This document shows, one piece after another, positions 30,696 through 38,414 of a DNA stretch of 38,414 bases; within the stretch, counting starts at the first letter, position 1, and each line of letters opens with the position of its first letter. The notes beneath the pieces are model-generated. The model saw only the letters and a list, made by a program, of their open reading frames with translations. It searched no databases and had not been told where the DNA came from. Made by a program: the position numbers and the translations under genes. The stretch comes from Cyanobacteria bacterium UBA2855 (lineage in GTDB: Bacteria > Cyanobacteriota > Vampirovibrionia > Gastranaerophilales > Gastranaerophilaceae). The stretch spans positions 1 to 38,414 of the forward strand of contig DEFJ01000003.1 of the NCBI GenBank assembly GCA_002350725.1, read 5' to 3'.

Positions 30696-31066
30696 CATAC
30701 GAAAAAGTCAGTACAGCATTTGATGATTACCTGAAAACACTTGAAAATAAGAAAGATGAAAATGCGATTTGTGCAAGAGGTTATATCCAAAACCACTTAT
30801 ATCCGTATTTTGGTAAATACAAGTTTAAAGATATTACACAGGAAACTTTGATTAATTATCAAAGTAAAATGTTATCAGAAGGTTATTCCGTTGCAAGTAT
30901 AAAGCGGTTTATAAGCACATTTCAAAAAATCATGAAAAAATATTCAAATGCCAGCCACCTTCTGTTTTCAACGCAAGAAACAATTTTACCTTCACTTGAA
31001 AACAGAGTTTTAACTGATTCAGAAATTCATAAAATAATTAAATACGATGTGCCAAAAAACATTTAA
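30683..31066 (+). pseudogene. Tyrosine integrase fragment, core-binding domain only
   Basis: An open frame from 30683 has no start codon at its head and reads TYEKVSTAFDDYLKTLEN, then YLYPYFGKYKF-like and TQETLINYQSKMLSEGYS. This is the SAM-like DNA-binding domain of a phage-type integrase. It stops at 31066 (DVPKNI) before any catalytic domain. It overlaps the end of hipA by 13 bases in another frame, so both genes were joined by a deletion. It is a remnant of a former integration module. Confidence 0.7.
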
Positions 31067-31188
31067 CATATATAAATTATTTAATTCATTTATTACTATA
31101 AATCCTTATGAATTTTGCTAGATGTATATGACGGACAACAAATCTTGTGTCTATTAGATGAAAGATAAAATTATTCATATATAACAAA

Positions 31189-31218
31189 GCCGAAAGTTTG
31201 AATTTAAAAACTTTCAGC
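31189..31218. terminator. Hairpin, possible terminator
   Basis: GAAAGTTT (31192-31199) pairs with AAACTTTC (31208-31215) around an 8-base loop, with an outer GC/GC pair. No strong T-run follows. It lies between the integrase remnant and the TetR gene. Confidence 0.35.
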
Positions 31219-31252
31219 TCATTTAATATAAAAATTTATAAATATATGAACA

Positions 31253-31274
31253 ATAGTCATTGACTTATAGTCAT
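31253..31274 (+). promoter_or_regulatory. TetR operator candidate
   Basis: ATAGTCAT occurs twice (31253-31260, 31267-31274) and the middle forms TGACT, TAT, AGTCA. TTGACT (31260-31265) may also be a -35. Repeats of this form just before a tetR gene suggest autoregulation of the tetR-reductase genes. Confidence 0.45.
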
Positions 31275-31320
31275 AATATTGTGTAATGAAATTATGAAGA
31301 ATAATCAAGAGGTATCTGAT

Positions 31321-31923
31321 ATGACAAAAAGACAGGAAAATGCACTAAAAACCCGGCAAAAACTTTTAGATAACGCTGAAAGTTTATTAAAAACAAATGG
31401 GCTTAATGCTTTATGTGTAGAAGATATTACAAAAAAGGCAGGAGTTGCTAAAGGTACTTTTTACATTTATTTCAAGCACAAAGAAGATATTGTAGCAGAA
31501 CTTTGCAGAGGATATTTCAAGAAAATTGAAACTGATTTATCTGAAATGAAATCAAAGAAAATAAATGAAAAATTATCTGTTTATTTTGACAGCTTTATGC
31601 AAGCAGTTGAAATGTACGGCATAAATATTTGCAGAGAATGGATAAAAAGTGCCCTGACACCTGAAACTGCATTTGATTTTAACGGTGAAAGCAAATGGCA
31701 ATATGATTTTAATATGCTTAAAAATATTTTAACTAATGCCATTCAAAATAATGAATTAAAAGAAAATACACCTGTTGAATTGTTAACTCATTTAATCATT
31801 TCGCAATTATACGGAATGATGACTTGTTGGTGTATGTCAGACGGTGTATTTGAACCAAAAGATTGGACTAAAAAATTTGCAGATGTTCAATTAACAGCGA
31901 TATTGAGTGAATATTTAATATAA
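31321..31923 (+). CDS. TetR-family regulator
   Basis: The protein has 200 residues from ATG 31321 (AGAGG upstream); frames from 31279 (TTG) or 31294 add residues without a ribosome site. The helix-turn-helix lies at about 27-50 (VEDITKKAGVAKGTFYIYFKHKEDIV), the classic TetR pattern, and a helical ligand-binding domain follows. The aldo/keto reductase gene begins 12 bases later, so they form an operon. The regulator probably responds to a small molecule handled by the reductases. Confidence 0.9.
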   Translation: MTKRQENALKTRQKLLDNAESLLKTNGLNALCVEDITKKAGVAKGTFYIYFKHKEDIVAELCRGYFKKIETDLSEMKSKKINEKLSVYFDSFMQAVEMYGINICREWIKSALTPETAFDFNGESKWQYDFNMLKNILTNAIQNNELKENTPVELLTHLIISQLYGMMTCWCMSDGVFEPKDWTKKFADVQLTAILSEYLI

Positions 31924-31935
31924 AGGAGATAAATT

Positions 31936-32928
31936 ATGCAATATGTAAAATTAGGCAACACAGGTGTTGATGTTTCAAGAATATGTTTAGGATGTATGAG
32001 TTTTGGAAAACCCGGAAAAGAAAACGGAGTTTTCCCTTGGGCTAAGGATTATGACGATGCTAAACCAATATTTAAAAAAGCGGTAGATTTAGGTATCAAT
32101 TATTTTGATACCGCAAATGTTTATCAACTTGGTACATCAGAAGAAATTACAGGGCGCTTGATTAAAGAATACGGGTTAGACAGAGATGAAATCGTTGTTG
32201 CGACAAAAGTGAATTTTGCAATGAGAGAAGGTCGACCAAACGGCGCAGGTTTATCAAGAAAAAATATTATGACCGAAATTGACCATTCACTAAAAAGACT
32301 GGGACTTGATTATGTTGATTTATACCAAATCCATAGGTTAGACCATGAAACACCAATGGAAGAAATAATGGAAGCATTGCATGACGTTGTAAAATCAGGT
32401 AAAGCAAGATATATCGGAGCATCTGTTATGTGGGCTTGGGAATTTGAAAGATTAAATCAAATAGCAGAACGCAACGGTTGGACAAAATTTGTTTCAATGC
32501 AAAATCAATATAATTTGATTTATCGTGAAGAAGAAAGAGAAATGATGCCGTTATGTCAGGATAGAAAAATTGCTGTTGTGCCTTGGAGTCCGTTAGCCGG
32601 CGGAAGGTGTGCTCACCCTTGGGGAACAAAAACAGCAAGAAACAGTATTGATGAAGTTTCACCTGCTGTTTGGGGCAATACGGAAGAACAAGACAAAGTT
32701 GTTGTTGATAACTTGGAAAAAATATCAAAAGAATTAGGATATTCTATGGCGCAGGTATCTTTGGCTTGGATGTTATCAAAACCTTATGTAACATCACCTA
32801 TTGTCGGGTTTACTGATGTTAAACATGTAGATGAAGCAGTATCCGCACTTGATATAAAATTAAGTGATGATATTATTAAAAGACTTGAGGCACCTTATGT
32901 ACCGCACGTTAAATCAGGTTTATTTTAA
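31936..32928 (+). CDS. Aldo/keto reductase
   Basis: This 330-residue protein has the aldo/keto reductase (TIM-barrel, NADPH) motifs: FDTANVYQLGTSEE with catalytic Asp and Tyr, VVATKVNF with Lys, YVDLYQIHRLD with His, and PWSPLAGG and the late SPIVGFTDVKHVDEA for cofactor binding. It reduces aldehydes or ketones; the natural substrate is unknown. AAAGGAG precedes the start, and it is probably co-transcribed with the tetR gene before it. A flavodoxin-family reductase gene follows after a structured repeat. Confidence 0.92.
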   Translation: MQYVKLGNTGVDVSRICLGCMSFGKPGKENGVFPWAKDYDDAKPIFKKAVDLGINYFDTANVYQLGTSEEITGRLIKEYGLDRDEIVVATKVNFAMREGRPNGAGLSRKNIMTEIDHSLKRLGLDYVDLYQIHRLDHETPMEEIMEALHDVVKSGKARYIGASVMWAWEFERLNQIAERNGWTKFVSMQNQYNLIYREEEREMMPLCQDRKIAVVPWSPLAGGRCAHPWGTKTARNSIDEVSPAVWGNTEEQDKVVVDNLEKISKELGYSMAQVSLAWMLSKPYVTSPIVGFTDVKHVDEAVSALDIKLSDDIIKRLEAPYVPHVKSGLF

Positions 32929-32931
32929 CGA

Positions 32932-33025
32932 GTCCGAGCAGAGCCACGAACAAAGTGAGAGCCCGACAATTATGCAAGAATGAATATTCTTGCTAATTGG
33001 AGGCGGTGGCATTTAAGGCGAGGAC
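32932..33025 (+). repeat. Structured intergenic repeat, copy 3 (R3)
   Basis: GTCC 32932-32935 pairs with GGAC 33022-33025. Then the conserved GAGCAGA (32936-32942) faces ATTTAAGGCGA (33011-33021). Inside, GCCAC 32943-32947 pairs with GTGGC 33006-33010, and a perfect 8-bp hairpin (GCAAGAAT/ATTCTTGC) sits at the tip. The stems differ from those at 422 and 5156, while the internal loop is kept. It lies between two reductase genes and would be in their common transcript. Confidence 0.55.
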
Positions 33026-33054
33026 GAAGCATAATTTAATGTAAGGAGAATATT

Positions 33055-33690
33055 ATGAAAGTATTGTTATTTAATGGTTCACCGCATAAAAACGGATGTA
33101 CTTATACAGCATTAGAAGAAATATCAAAAACTTTAACAGAAGAAGGCATTGAGTCTGAAATTTATCAAATAGGAATTAAATCATTAACACCATGCAGAGG
33201 TTGTTTTGCTTGTGCAAAAATCGGCAGATGTGTAATAAATGATGATGATGTGAATAATTTTGTTGAAAAATGCAAAGAATTTGACGGATTTGTTTTCGGC
33301 TCGCCTGTTCATTATGGCAGTGCAGATGGCGGAATAACAGCATTTTTAGATAGAGCTTTCTTTGTTAATTTTACAGGCGGCAAGAAAGTATTTGAACATA
33401 AACCGGGAGCTGCTATAGTAAGTGCAAGGAGAGCCGGAACAACCGCTGCATTAGACCAATTAAACAAATATTTTGCAATAACCGAAATGCCAATGATTTC
33501 AGGCAGATATTGGAATATGGTACACGGTCACACTCCTGATGATGTTAAGCAAGATTTAGAAGGTATGCAAAATATGAGAATACTCGCTCGTAATATGGCT
33601 TGGTTTTTGAAACTAAAAGAAGCGGGGCAAAAAGCAGGTATCGAAATGCCTAAACAAGAAGAAATTGTACATACTAATTTTATCAGATAG
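33055..33690 (+). CDS. Flavodoxin-family NAD(P)H-dependent FMN reductase (first)
   Basis: This 211-residue protein has FNGSPHKNGCTYT near the start (FMN phosphate loop), PCRGCFACAKIGRCVI (cysteines of iron-sulphur flavoprotein-like members) and FGSPVHYGSADGG (isoalloxazine loop). Such enzymes reduce quinones or other electron acceptors. TAAGGAG precedes the start. Probably part of the tetR-reductase transcript. A paralogue is at 37673. Confidence 0.88.
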   Translation: MKVLLFNGSPHKNGCTYTALEEISKTLTEEGIESEIYQIGIKSLTPCRGCFACAKIGRCVINDDDVNNFVEKCKEFDGFVFGSPVHYGSADGGITAFLDRAFFVNFTGGKKVFEHKPGAAIVSARRAGTTAALDQLNKYFAITEMPMISGRYWNMVHGHTPDDVKQDLEGMQNMRILARNMAWFLKLKEAGQKAGIEMPKQEEIVHTNFIR

Positions 33691-33700
33691 AGGATTACAA

Positions 33701-33835
33701 ATGAAAGATGTAATGTTGTGGCTCGGAGCAGGTCAAATCGGAATGGCTATTGCTCGCAGAGTAGGATTTAATCAAAAAATTATTGTAGGCGATAAGAATA
33801 TCGAAAATGCGAAAAACTTACAAACCCTGTTATAA
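33701..33835 (+). pseudogene. Short-chain dehydrogenase fragment (N-terminus)
   Basis: From ATG 33701 the frame reads MKDVMLWLGAGQIGMAIARR and then a second strand (IIVGDKN), which is the nucleotide-binding Rossmann start of a short-chain dehydrogenase. It stops after 44 residues, where the sequence becomes the end of an aldo/keto reductase gene. A deletion has removed the rest. Confidence 0.7.
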
Positions 33836-34095
33836 ATAAAATTGCCCAAAACCACAATAAAGATTCAGGACAGGTTATTTTGAGATTTGAAATTCAAGAG
33901 GGTGTAATTGTATTTCCGAAATCAACGAAATCGGAAAGAATGAAAAGCAATATGAATATTTTTGATTTTACTTTAACAGATGATGAAATGAACGAAATTC
34001 GTGCATTGGATAAAGGTTACGGCATACATAATCCTGATAACGAAGGTGTTGCAGAATATCTGTTAAGTAATTACGATATTCATAAAGATGATTAA
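33826..34095 (+). pseudogene. Aldo/keto reductase fragment (C-terminus)
   Basis: In another frame from about 33826 the sequence reads PVINKIAQNHNKDSGQVILR, then GVIVFPKSTKSERMKSN and FTLTDDEMNEIRALD. These are the final strands and helices of a DkgA-like aldo/keto reductase, and there is no start codon or catalytic part. The join with the dehydrogenase fragment is within a few bases of 33825. Confidence 0.75.
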
Positions 34096-34110
34096 TTTTA
34101 TTCTTAATTC

Positions 34111-34153
34111 AAAACCAAAAACCGATATGTTTTTCATATCGGTTTTTGGTTTT
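34111..34153. terminator. Strong bidirectional terminator
   Basis: AAAACCAAAAACCGATATG (34111-34129) and its perfect complement (34135-34153) form a 19-bp stem with a five-T loop and T/A-rich ends on both strands. It closes the reductase cluster. The following 34154-34309 holds nothing recognisable. Confidence 0.85.
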
Positions 34154-34309
34154 AGTATTCACTTGGAAGAATCAATGTTTGTTGTTCGTCATAATAATCA
34201 AAGATATCACTTGAATGGATAAGAGAAATGAGTTTGAATGAAAATTGCATAAAATCCATCGCAAACCACGATACTGATATAAAACCACAAGTTATAGAGT
34301 TTTAATTTT

Positions 34310-34501
34310 ATGAATAACTGCAAAAGTTTTAATCCATCAATAGATAACAATTCTAAAATTCTTATTTTGGGTTCAATGCCCGAAGTTAAATCATTAGATG
34401 AACAACAATACTACGCTAATAAACCTAATGTATACTCGTCATTCGGGTTAATTTTTATTGTTGATAAGAATTTGTCATTTTTAAAAGGCTTTTCGCATTA
34501 A
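34310..34501 (+). pseudogene. DNA-deoxyinosine/uracil glycosylase fragment
   Basis: The first 40 residues (KSFNPSIDNNSKILILGSMP and then VKSLDEQQYYANKPN) match the beginning of DNA-deoxyinosine glycosylases of the uracil-glycosylase superfamily. The expected continuation (FW and catalytic region) is missing. The last 20 residues are unrelated and the frame stops at 34501, directly against the end of the convergent minus-strand gene. A truncated remnant. Confidence 0.6.
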
Positions 34502-34503
34502 GA

Positions 34504-36492
34504 CTATTTATTTTTATTAGATTTTTTACTAAACCAACCATTAATTATATCTAATGGTGCTGAATATCCCAAAGATACGTTATATTCCTTGTTTGTGTCT
34601 TTGGTTTCTCCGGTTTTTATGCCTGATATACTGCCTGTAAGACTGAATTTTCCTAATTTCGGAACCGAATATGAAGCTCCCGCATTTACAGAAGTCATAT
34701 CTAAATATGAGTTTTGTGTAGAGCTATACCCAGCATTAAAAGTCAGTTGTTTATATCCTACAGCACCTGATGCTGTAAACATTGAGTTTGGAATGGTTTC
34801 TCCGTCAATCGAAATAATGCTAATATTTTCATTTAAAGAAACATCTGCTGAAAAATCGTTCTTATTGTAATTCAATGATGTAGAAAGACTTGGCTCTATA
34901 TTTGTAGCCTTAAGCGAATCATAATAGTTACCCATAAAATTACCACTAACAGACCAAGCAAGATTATGTTTTGCTAACTTGTTTCTTAATAACGGAGTTG
35001 TTGCGCCAAAAGAAATCATATACTCGTTGCCCTGATTTTTATCAAATTTTACGTTTGATGACATATTTGCGCTTGTTCCGTTTTTAAACATTTTTTGCCA
35101 TTCAAGTTCCAAATCTGTTGAATAAGTTGTACCAGCTGTGTTTTGTTCATTTTTATTATCACCAGCCTTTTCTGATACAGTAGTGATAGCTCTGCCTGCT
35201 TTAAATCTAATTGAGTTGCTATTATCGTTATACGAAGCGGTAAAACTTGGAGTCCAAGTTCCGGTAGTATTAGTTCCTGAAAATTCCAATTCCGGAGAAA
35301 AAGTACATTTGCCTTTAGTATATGTTGCACCCAAATTAAAAAATCCTTCGTGTTCTGGTTTCCCATCGCTGTATTTTTCTGTTTTAGAACCTGATACAGA
35401 AACTTCCCAATTACCCTTGACATATCCAAGACCAAGTGCATGTTCGTCATGGAGTTCTTTTGAATCATCCTCTACATTATATGATAATTTCTCATCAATA
35501 TTTGTAACTCTTAGACCACCATTTGATTCCGGCTCTGAAACTGTTTCTACGCTTGCTTCTGATTTTGTTACAGCTTTTGGAGCTGTGCTGGAATTTGAGC
35601 CCGAGTTCTTAGGTGAAACCCCAGAAAGACTTGCGTTTTTTAGTTGTCGCATAATTTGAGGTAATTGAATCAGTAAATTTGCTTCTTCGTCTGTAAGTTT
35701 GTCAAGTCCTTTTATACGAAGTGCGTTGTATTTTTGTTCCATTTCTTTATATTGTTTATAATAAGGATTTGAGCTTTCACGAATTGCTTGATTTTGCTGA
35801 TTATTTGTTTGAAAACCAATTTTTGTTATTTGCCCGTTTCTCGCATTTTTGTAATTTTCTATTGCAGATTCATATTCTTTTTCCAGATGGAGCCATTTGT
35901 GAATGCTTTTTTGAAATTGCTTACCTTGTTCTTGTGCTTTCTTCAATAACTCAAAATAAGTATTCCTGTCATCCTCTGAGATGTTATCAGGAAATTTCAC
36001 ATATCCTTTTTTATAAGTTTTCCCAACACTTTGAGCATCCAACATGCCCATTTCAAAGATTGACATATTGACAGTTACAACATCCTCAGGTATTTCTGTC
36101 TTTTTATTATAACCATATCTTTCAATGCCATGAGCTTTTTCAAAATCTAACAATTTAATAAAATAATTTTCTTTTTCATATATTTTGTATGCTTCGATAT
36201 CAGTTTGTTTTATTTCTTTTAATTTCGAATTTAATTGTTTACGATAAAATTTTACAACAGCTGATTCTTTGTCAACACTTTCATCATAATTTGCGCTCAA
36301 CTTTTCTTTTAAATTTTTTACGTAATTTTCTTTTTTTGTCCATTCTTCATCATTAAAAGTTCCGTTGCCATCTGCATCAAACCAATTAAATATTGTATTT
36401 AATACAGGTGAGTTGTTTTGAGCTTTGGCATTATAATTTCTGGTAATTTTATCTAAATTGTTTAAAAAAAAGCTTTGTTGAATTTCTGTCAT
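34504..36492 (-). CDS. EF-hand protein with beta-strand-rich C-terminal half
   Basis: This 662-residue protein begins with helices and a canonical EF-hand loop (DADGNGTFNDEE, residues about 39-50), which should bind calcium. Residues 60-300 are charged helices. From about 330 on, the sequence alternates hydrophobic and polar residues in many short strands with Tyr, Asn, Ser and Gly (LGATYTKGKCTFSPELEFSG and similar), the pattern of an outer-membrane beta barrel or autotransporter-like sheet. No signal peptide is seen, so transport would need another route. It is the longest ordinary gene of the right part and uses its own promoter. The family name is unknown to me. Confidence 0.7.
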   Translation of the reverse strand: MTEIQQSFFLNNLDKITRNYNAKAQNNSPVLNTIFNWFDADGNGTFNDEEWTKKENYVKNLKEKLSANYDESVDKESAVVKFYRKQLNSKLKEIKQTDIEAYKIYEKENYFIKLLDFEKAHGIERYGYNKKTEIPEDVVTVNMSIFEMGMLDAQSVGKTYKKGYVKFPDNISEDDRNTYFELLKKAQEQGKQFQKSIHKWLHLEKEYESAIENYKNARNGQITKIGFQTNNQQNQAIRESSNPYYKQYKEMEQKYNALRIKGLDKLTDEEANLLIQLPQIMRQLKNASLSGVSPKNSGSNSSTAPKAVTKSEASVETVSEPESNGGLRVTNIDEKLSYNVEDDSKELHDEHALGLGYVKGNWEVSVSGSKTEKYSDGKPEHEGFFNLGATYTKGKCTFSPELEFSGTNTTGTWTPSFTASYNDNSNSIRFKAGRAITTVSEKAGDNKNEQNTAGTTYSTDLELEWQKMFKNGTSANMSSNVKFDKNQGNEYMISFGATTPLLRNKLAKHNLAWSVSGNFMGNYYDSLKATNIEPSLSTSLNYNKNDFSADVSLNENISIISIDGETIPNSMFTASGAVGYKQLTFNAGYSSTQNSYLDMTSVNAGASYSVPKLGKFSLTGSISGIKTGETKDTNKEYNVSLGYSAPLDIINGWFSKKSNKNK

Positions 36493-36540
36493 AATATGTT
36501 ATCCCCTATAAAAATATCCCACGTATATTCATAAAGTATT

Positions 36541-36572
36541 TTTTTTAACAAAATTTGCCTTTTGTTAAAAAA
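36541..36572. promoter_or_regulatory. 13-bp inverted repeat in the leader of the EF-hand gene
   Basis: TTTTTTAACAAAA and TTTTGTTAAAAAA pair perfectly around TTTGCC, 49 bp before the start at 36492. On either strand a T-run follows the stem arm, so it could be an attenuator, a terminator for upstream transcription, or an operator. Confidence 0.45.
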
Positions 36573-36930
36573 AAATTACATTTTATACATAAAATTTAAA
36601 ACAAGAAAGTCTGCTTCTGAATTTTGATTTTGCTTTTTAAAAAACTTTTAAACTTACTGATAATTATTTGTAAAGTTATATGTTTATATTTATCCCAATT
36701 GCGATACTGCCATGCGGTAAGAGAAGTTGATATTAATAAGTTTATGAAAAATTATTTTAAACTTTCTAATAATTTTATTCAAATATTTTTTCATCACTTG
36801 AAGATAACCAAGCTCCGATTATCATTAAAAATAGTGCTATGAAATAATAAGAAGTTACGGAATTATTACTAAAAATGAAATCAAAACTAACAGAATCAAC
36901 AGACATTATATTGGATTAGAAGGAGAAAAA
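36573..36930. other. Interval without a reliable gene
   Basis: Very AT-rich. A plus-strand open frame of 72 codons (36624-36842) has no ribosome site, and its residues look like translated non-coding DNA. AGAAGGAG at the end belongs to the next start. Otherwise nothing supported. Confidence 0.4.
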
Positions 36931-37137
36931 ATGAAAAAATTAGTATTAGGATTATTAGTAAGTACTATTATCTCAACTTCAGTTTTTGCTAACACAACAT
37001 CTGACTTTGAAGCAGGTAAAAAAGCTGTTGAAGCAAAGAATTACCAAATTGCAATAGAATATAATGCAACATATTATAATAAAATCAAGGGTTGTACCAA
37101 TAATATAAAACCTTGTTTTATATCACACAGAAGATAA
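36931..37137 (+). pseudogene. Secreted repeat protein, truncated after the signal peptide region
   Basis: GAAGGAG precedes the start. Residues 1-21 are a clear signal peptide (MKKLVLGLLVSTIISTSVFA), and the following DFEAGKKAVEAKNYQIAIEY is the first helix pair of a Sel1/TPR-type repeat. After about 45 residues the sequence loses the repeat pattern and stops. Either a deleted gene or a very short exported protein; the former is more likely because another broken frame overlaps its end. Confidence 0.65.
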
Positions 37138-37237
37138 GAATATAAAAAATCGAAAGGAATTATATACAGAAGAAGATTCTAAATATTATAAGTGCAATCT
37201 TTATATTCCTGACGATTTGGGAACTATTGAATTATAA
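37109..37237 (+). pseudogene. Fragment of an unrecognised gene
   Basis: In a second frame the sequence reads YHTEDKNIKNRKELYTEEDS and ends in CNLYIPDDLGTIEL before TAA at 37235. It has protein-like composition but no start codon. It joins the truncated exported-protein gene upstream, which points to a deletion near 37065-37110. Family not recognised. Confidence 0.35.
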
Positions 37238-37279
37238 AAATATTAAATATATATTTAAATAAAGGAAAGAGGTGTTTTT

Positions 37280-37657
37280 ATGAGAGATGATATTAAAGAA
37301 TACAATGCAGTAGAACATGTTGCAAAAAAGTTTTGCGAAGCAGTAAGCAAAGGTAAAAGCGAAATTGTTAAACCGTATTTTTATGAAAAAGCCTGCTTTT
37401 TTGGACAATTGAACGAAGAAACTTATCAATCAGGACCAATTGAAGAATTTTATAAAACCATTGATACCTTTGGAGCTTGCGGCGAAGATTACATATCAAG
37501 AATTGATGTTTTGATGCTGGAAAAAACCATTGCAGTTGTTCAGGTTATTGAAGATAATTGGCATGGATACAAGTTCACAGACATTTTGAACCTGAACAAA
37601 ATCAACGGCGAATGGAAAATCGTTGCAAAGGTGTATGATACGTTATCCAAGTTATAA
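37280..37657 (+). CDS. NTF2-like (lumazine-binding-type) protein
   Basis: This 125-residue protein has an NTF2/SnoaL-like cone fold by pattern: helices with AVEHVAKKFCEAVSKGK, then strands ending in FTDILNLNKINGEWKIVAKVYDTL. Proteins of this type bind small molecules or act as enzymes, and the role is unknown. AAAGGAAAGAGG precedes the start. The FMN reductase gene follows 15 bases later, so they are an operon and may work on the same substrate. Confidence 0.8.
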   Translation: MRDDIKEYNAVEHVAKKFCEAVSKGKSEIVKPYFYEKACFFGQLNEETYQSGPIEEFYKTIDTFGACGEDYISRIDVLMLEKTIAVVQVIEDNWHGYKFTDILNLNKINGEWKIVAKVYDTLSKL

Positions 37658-37672
37658 ATTAAGGAGAAATAA

Positions 37673-38311
37673 ATGAAAAAAGTTATTATATTAAATGGTT
37701 CTCCAAGAAAGAATTGGAACACATACAAAATGTGTGAAAGCTTTGCAAACGGTGTTAGGGAATCAGGTAATGAAGCTGAAATTATAAACCTTTATGACAT
37801 AGATTTTAAGGGCTGCAGAAGCTGCTTTGCCTGCAAACTAAAAGACGGAAAGAACTTTGGAAGATGTGCATACCCCGATGGATTGACTCCCATTTTGGAT
37901 AAAATTGCGCAATCTGATGGTGTAGTTTTTGGAACACCAATATACTACGGTGATATAACTGGAGTTATGAAAAGCTGTGTTGAAAGACTTTTATTTCCGT
38001 TTTTTGAATATAAAGAAGGTTTTCCTTCTATTGCACCTAAAAAATTAAAAACAGCAATTATTTACACAATGAATGTTGATGAAAAAACTTGTCAGGACTT
38101 GTATTCTGCTACACTTAATCGTTTTGAATGGTTTGTTGAACTTGTATTTTCAAAACCCGAAAAAATATTTGCATATGATACTTGTCAATTTGCTAATTAC
38201 GACAAGTATGTTTGCGAATGTTTTGATAAAGTTCACAAACAAAAAAGGAAAGAAGAACAATTCCCGATAGAACTTGAAAAGGCATTTAATTTGGGAAAAA
38301 GTTTTGTATAA
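37673..38311 (+). CDS. Flavodoxin-family NAD(P)H-dependent FMN reductase (second)
   Basis: This 212-residue protein has LNGSPRKNWNTYK (FMN phosphate loop), FKGCRSCFACKLKDGKNFG (cysteine pair) and FGTPIYYGDITG (flavin loop), and is a paralogue of the protein encoded at 33055. AAGGAG precedes the start. Probably reduces quinone- or nitro-type compounds. The gene ends at a strong terminator. Confidence 0.88.
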   Translation: MKKVIILNGSPRKNWNTYKMCESFANGVRESGNEAEIINLYDIDFKGCRSCFACKLKDGKNFGRCAYPDGLTPILDKIAQSDGVVFGTPIYYGDITGVMKSCVERLLFPFFEYKEGFPSIAPKKLKTAIIYTMNVDEKTCQDLYSATLNRFEWFVELVFSKPEKIFAYDTCQFANYDKYVCECFDKVHKQKRKEEQFPIELEKAFNLGKSFV

Positions 38312-38329
38312 GCAATATAAAGCATACAA

Positions 38330-38358
38330 AAAGCCGAGAGTATAAAACTCTCGGCTTT
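38330..38358. terminator. Strong bidirectional terminator
   Basis: AAAGCCGAGAG (38330-38340) pairs with CTCTCGGCTTT (38348-38358), loop TATAAAA. On the minus strand the stem ends in a T-run (TTTTT). It serves the reductase gene and a minus-strand gene entering from the right. Confidence 0.88.
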
Positions 38359-38378
38359 CTGTGTTTGTCAAAATATTT

Positions 38379-38414
38379 TTAGCATAATTCAGCATCGCCA
38401 AAACCAAATTGTTC
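38379..38414 (-). CDS. 3' end of a gene entering from the right
   Basis: The minus strand has an open frame from the window edge ending FGFGDAELC before TAA at 38381-38379, followed directly by the bidirectional terminator. Only 11 codons are visible, so no function can be given. Confidence 0.3.
   Translation of the reverse strand, partial: EQFGFGDAELC

Noticed and set aside
35138..35659. Long plus-strand frame opposite the EF-hand gene
   Set aside because: It is antisense to a well-supported coding region with biased codon use and has no start signal.
36624..36842. 72-codon plus-strand frame
   Set aside because: Composition is that of translated AT-rich non-coding DNA; no ribosome site and no recognisable motif.

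Overview
The window is AT-rich, uses the standard genetic code (TGA works as a stop) and is packed with accessory DNA. It reads as an anti-phage defence island of a gut-type, probably Gram-negative bacterium. The low GC, the EF-hand protein with a beta-strand-rich C-terminus, the flavodoxin and aldo/keto reductase genes and the short GC-rich intergenic repeats would suit Gastranaerophilales (Melainabacteria) or a similar lineage. That assignment is an inference, because no rRNA or tRNA gene is present to settle it.

Layout. 1-6.2 kb: the 3' part of a small minus-strand gene, then a Mu/TniA-like transposon (transposase, AAA+ partner, third protein) with a trypsin-like peptidase as cargo, then an XRE regulator and a short tyrosine recombinase whose fifth codon is a stop. 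6.2-12.4 kb: a translationally coupled three-gene operon. It encodes a nuclease-like domain fused to an N6-adenine methylase, a specificity subunit, and an 854-residue protein that joins a DGxHR (DndB/ParB-like) region to a C-terminal nucleoside-deoxyribosyltransferase/TIR-like domain. No HsdR helicase is present. 12.4-13.6 kb: small genes, one with a truncated paralogue. 13.6-15.8 kb: an Eco1-like (type II-A) retron with effector, structured msr-msd RNA and reverse transcriptase; the a1/a2 pairing can be read base by base. 15.9-24.5 kb: a NYN RNase, two small genes, McrC/McrB, DUF4186, a WYL regulator and two PD-(D/E)XK nuclease genes.

24.6-29.2 kb is the most unusual block. A DnaB-type helicase core lacking its N-terminal domain overlaps a retron-like reverse transcriptase. 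On the other strand lie a WG-repeat protein, two unknown proteins and a full-length DnaB. Four exact copies of an 18-bp box (ATATGACACAAAATGACG) sit at transcription starts here. Three precede protein operons. The fourth precedes no ORF but a ~115-nt highly structured stretch, a candidate non-coding RNA. The box can be read as a -35 element with a 16-bp spacer.

29.2-31.1 kb: hipB/hipA with a clear promoter and operator, followed by an integrase fragment. 31.3-38.4 kb: more ordinary genome (TetR regulator, aldo/keto reductase, two FMN reductases, an NTF2-like protein, an EF-hand/beta-rich protein) with several gene fossils.

Two features cross the regions. A structured repeat with a conserved internal loop (GAGCAGA / TTTAANGCGA) and covarying stems occurs at 0.42, 5.16 and 32.93 kb. 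A 20-bp direct-repeat box (CCGTTCAANNNNTGTTCAAA) precedes both the McrBC operon and the small-gene operon at 16.8 kb, so these may be co-regulated, possibly by the WYL protein.
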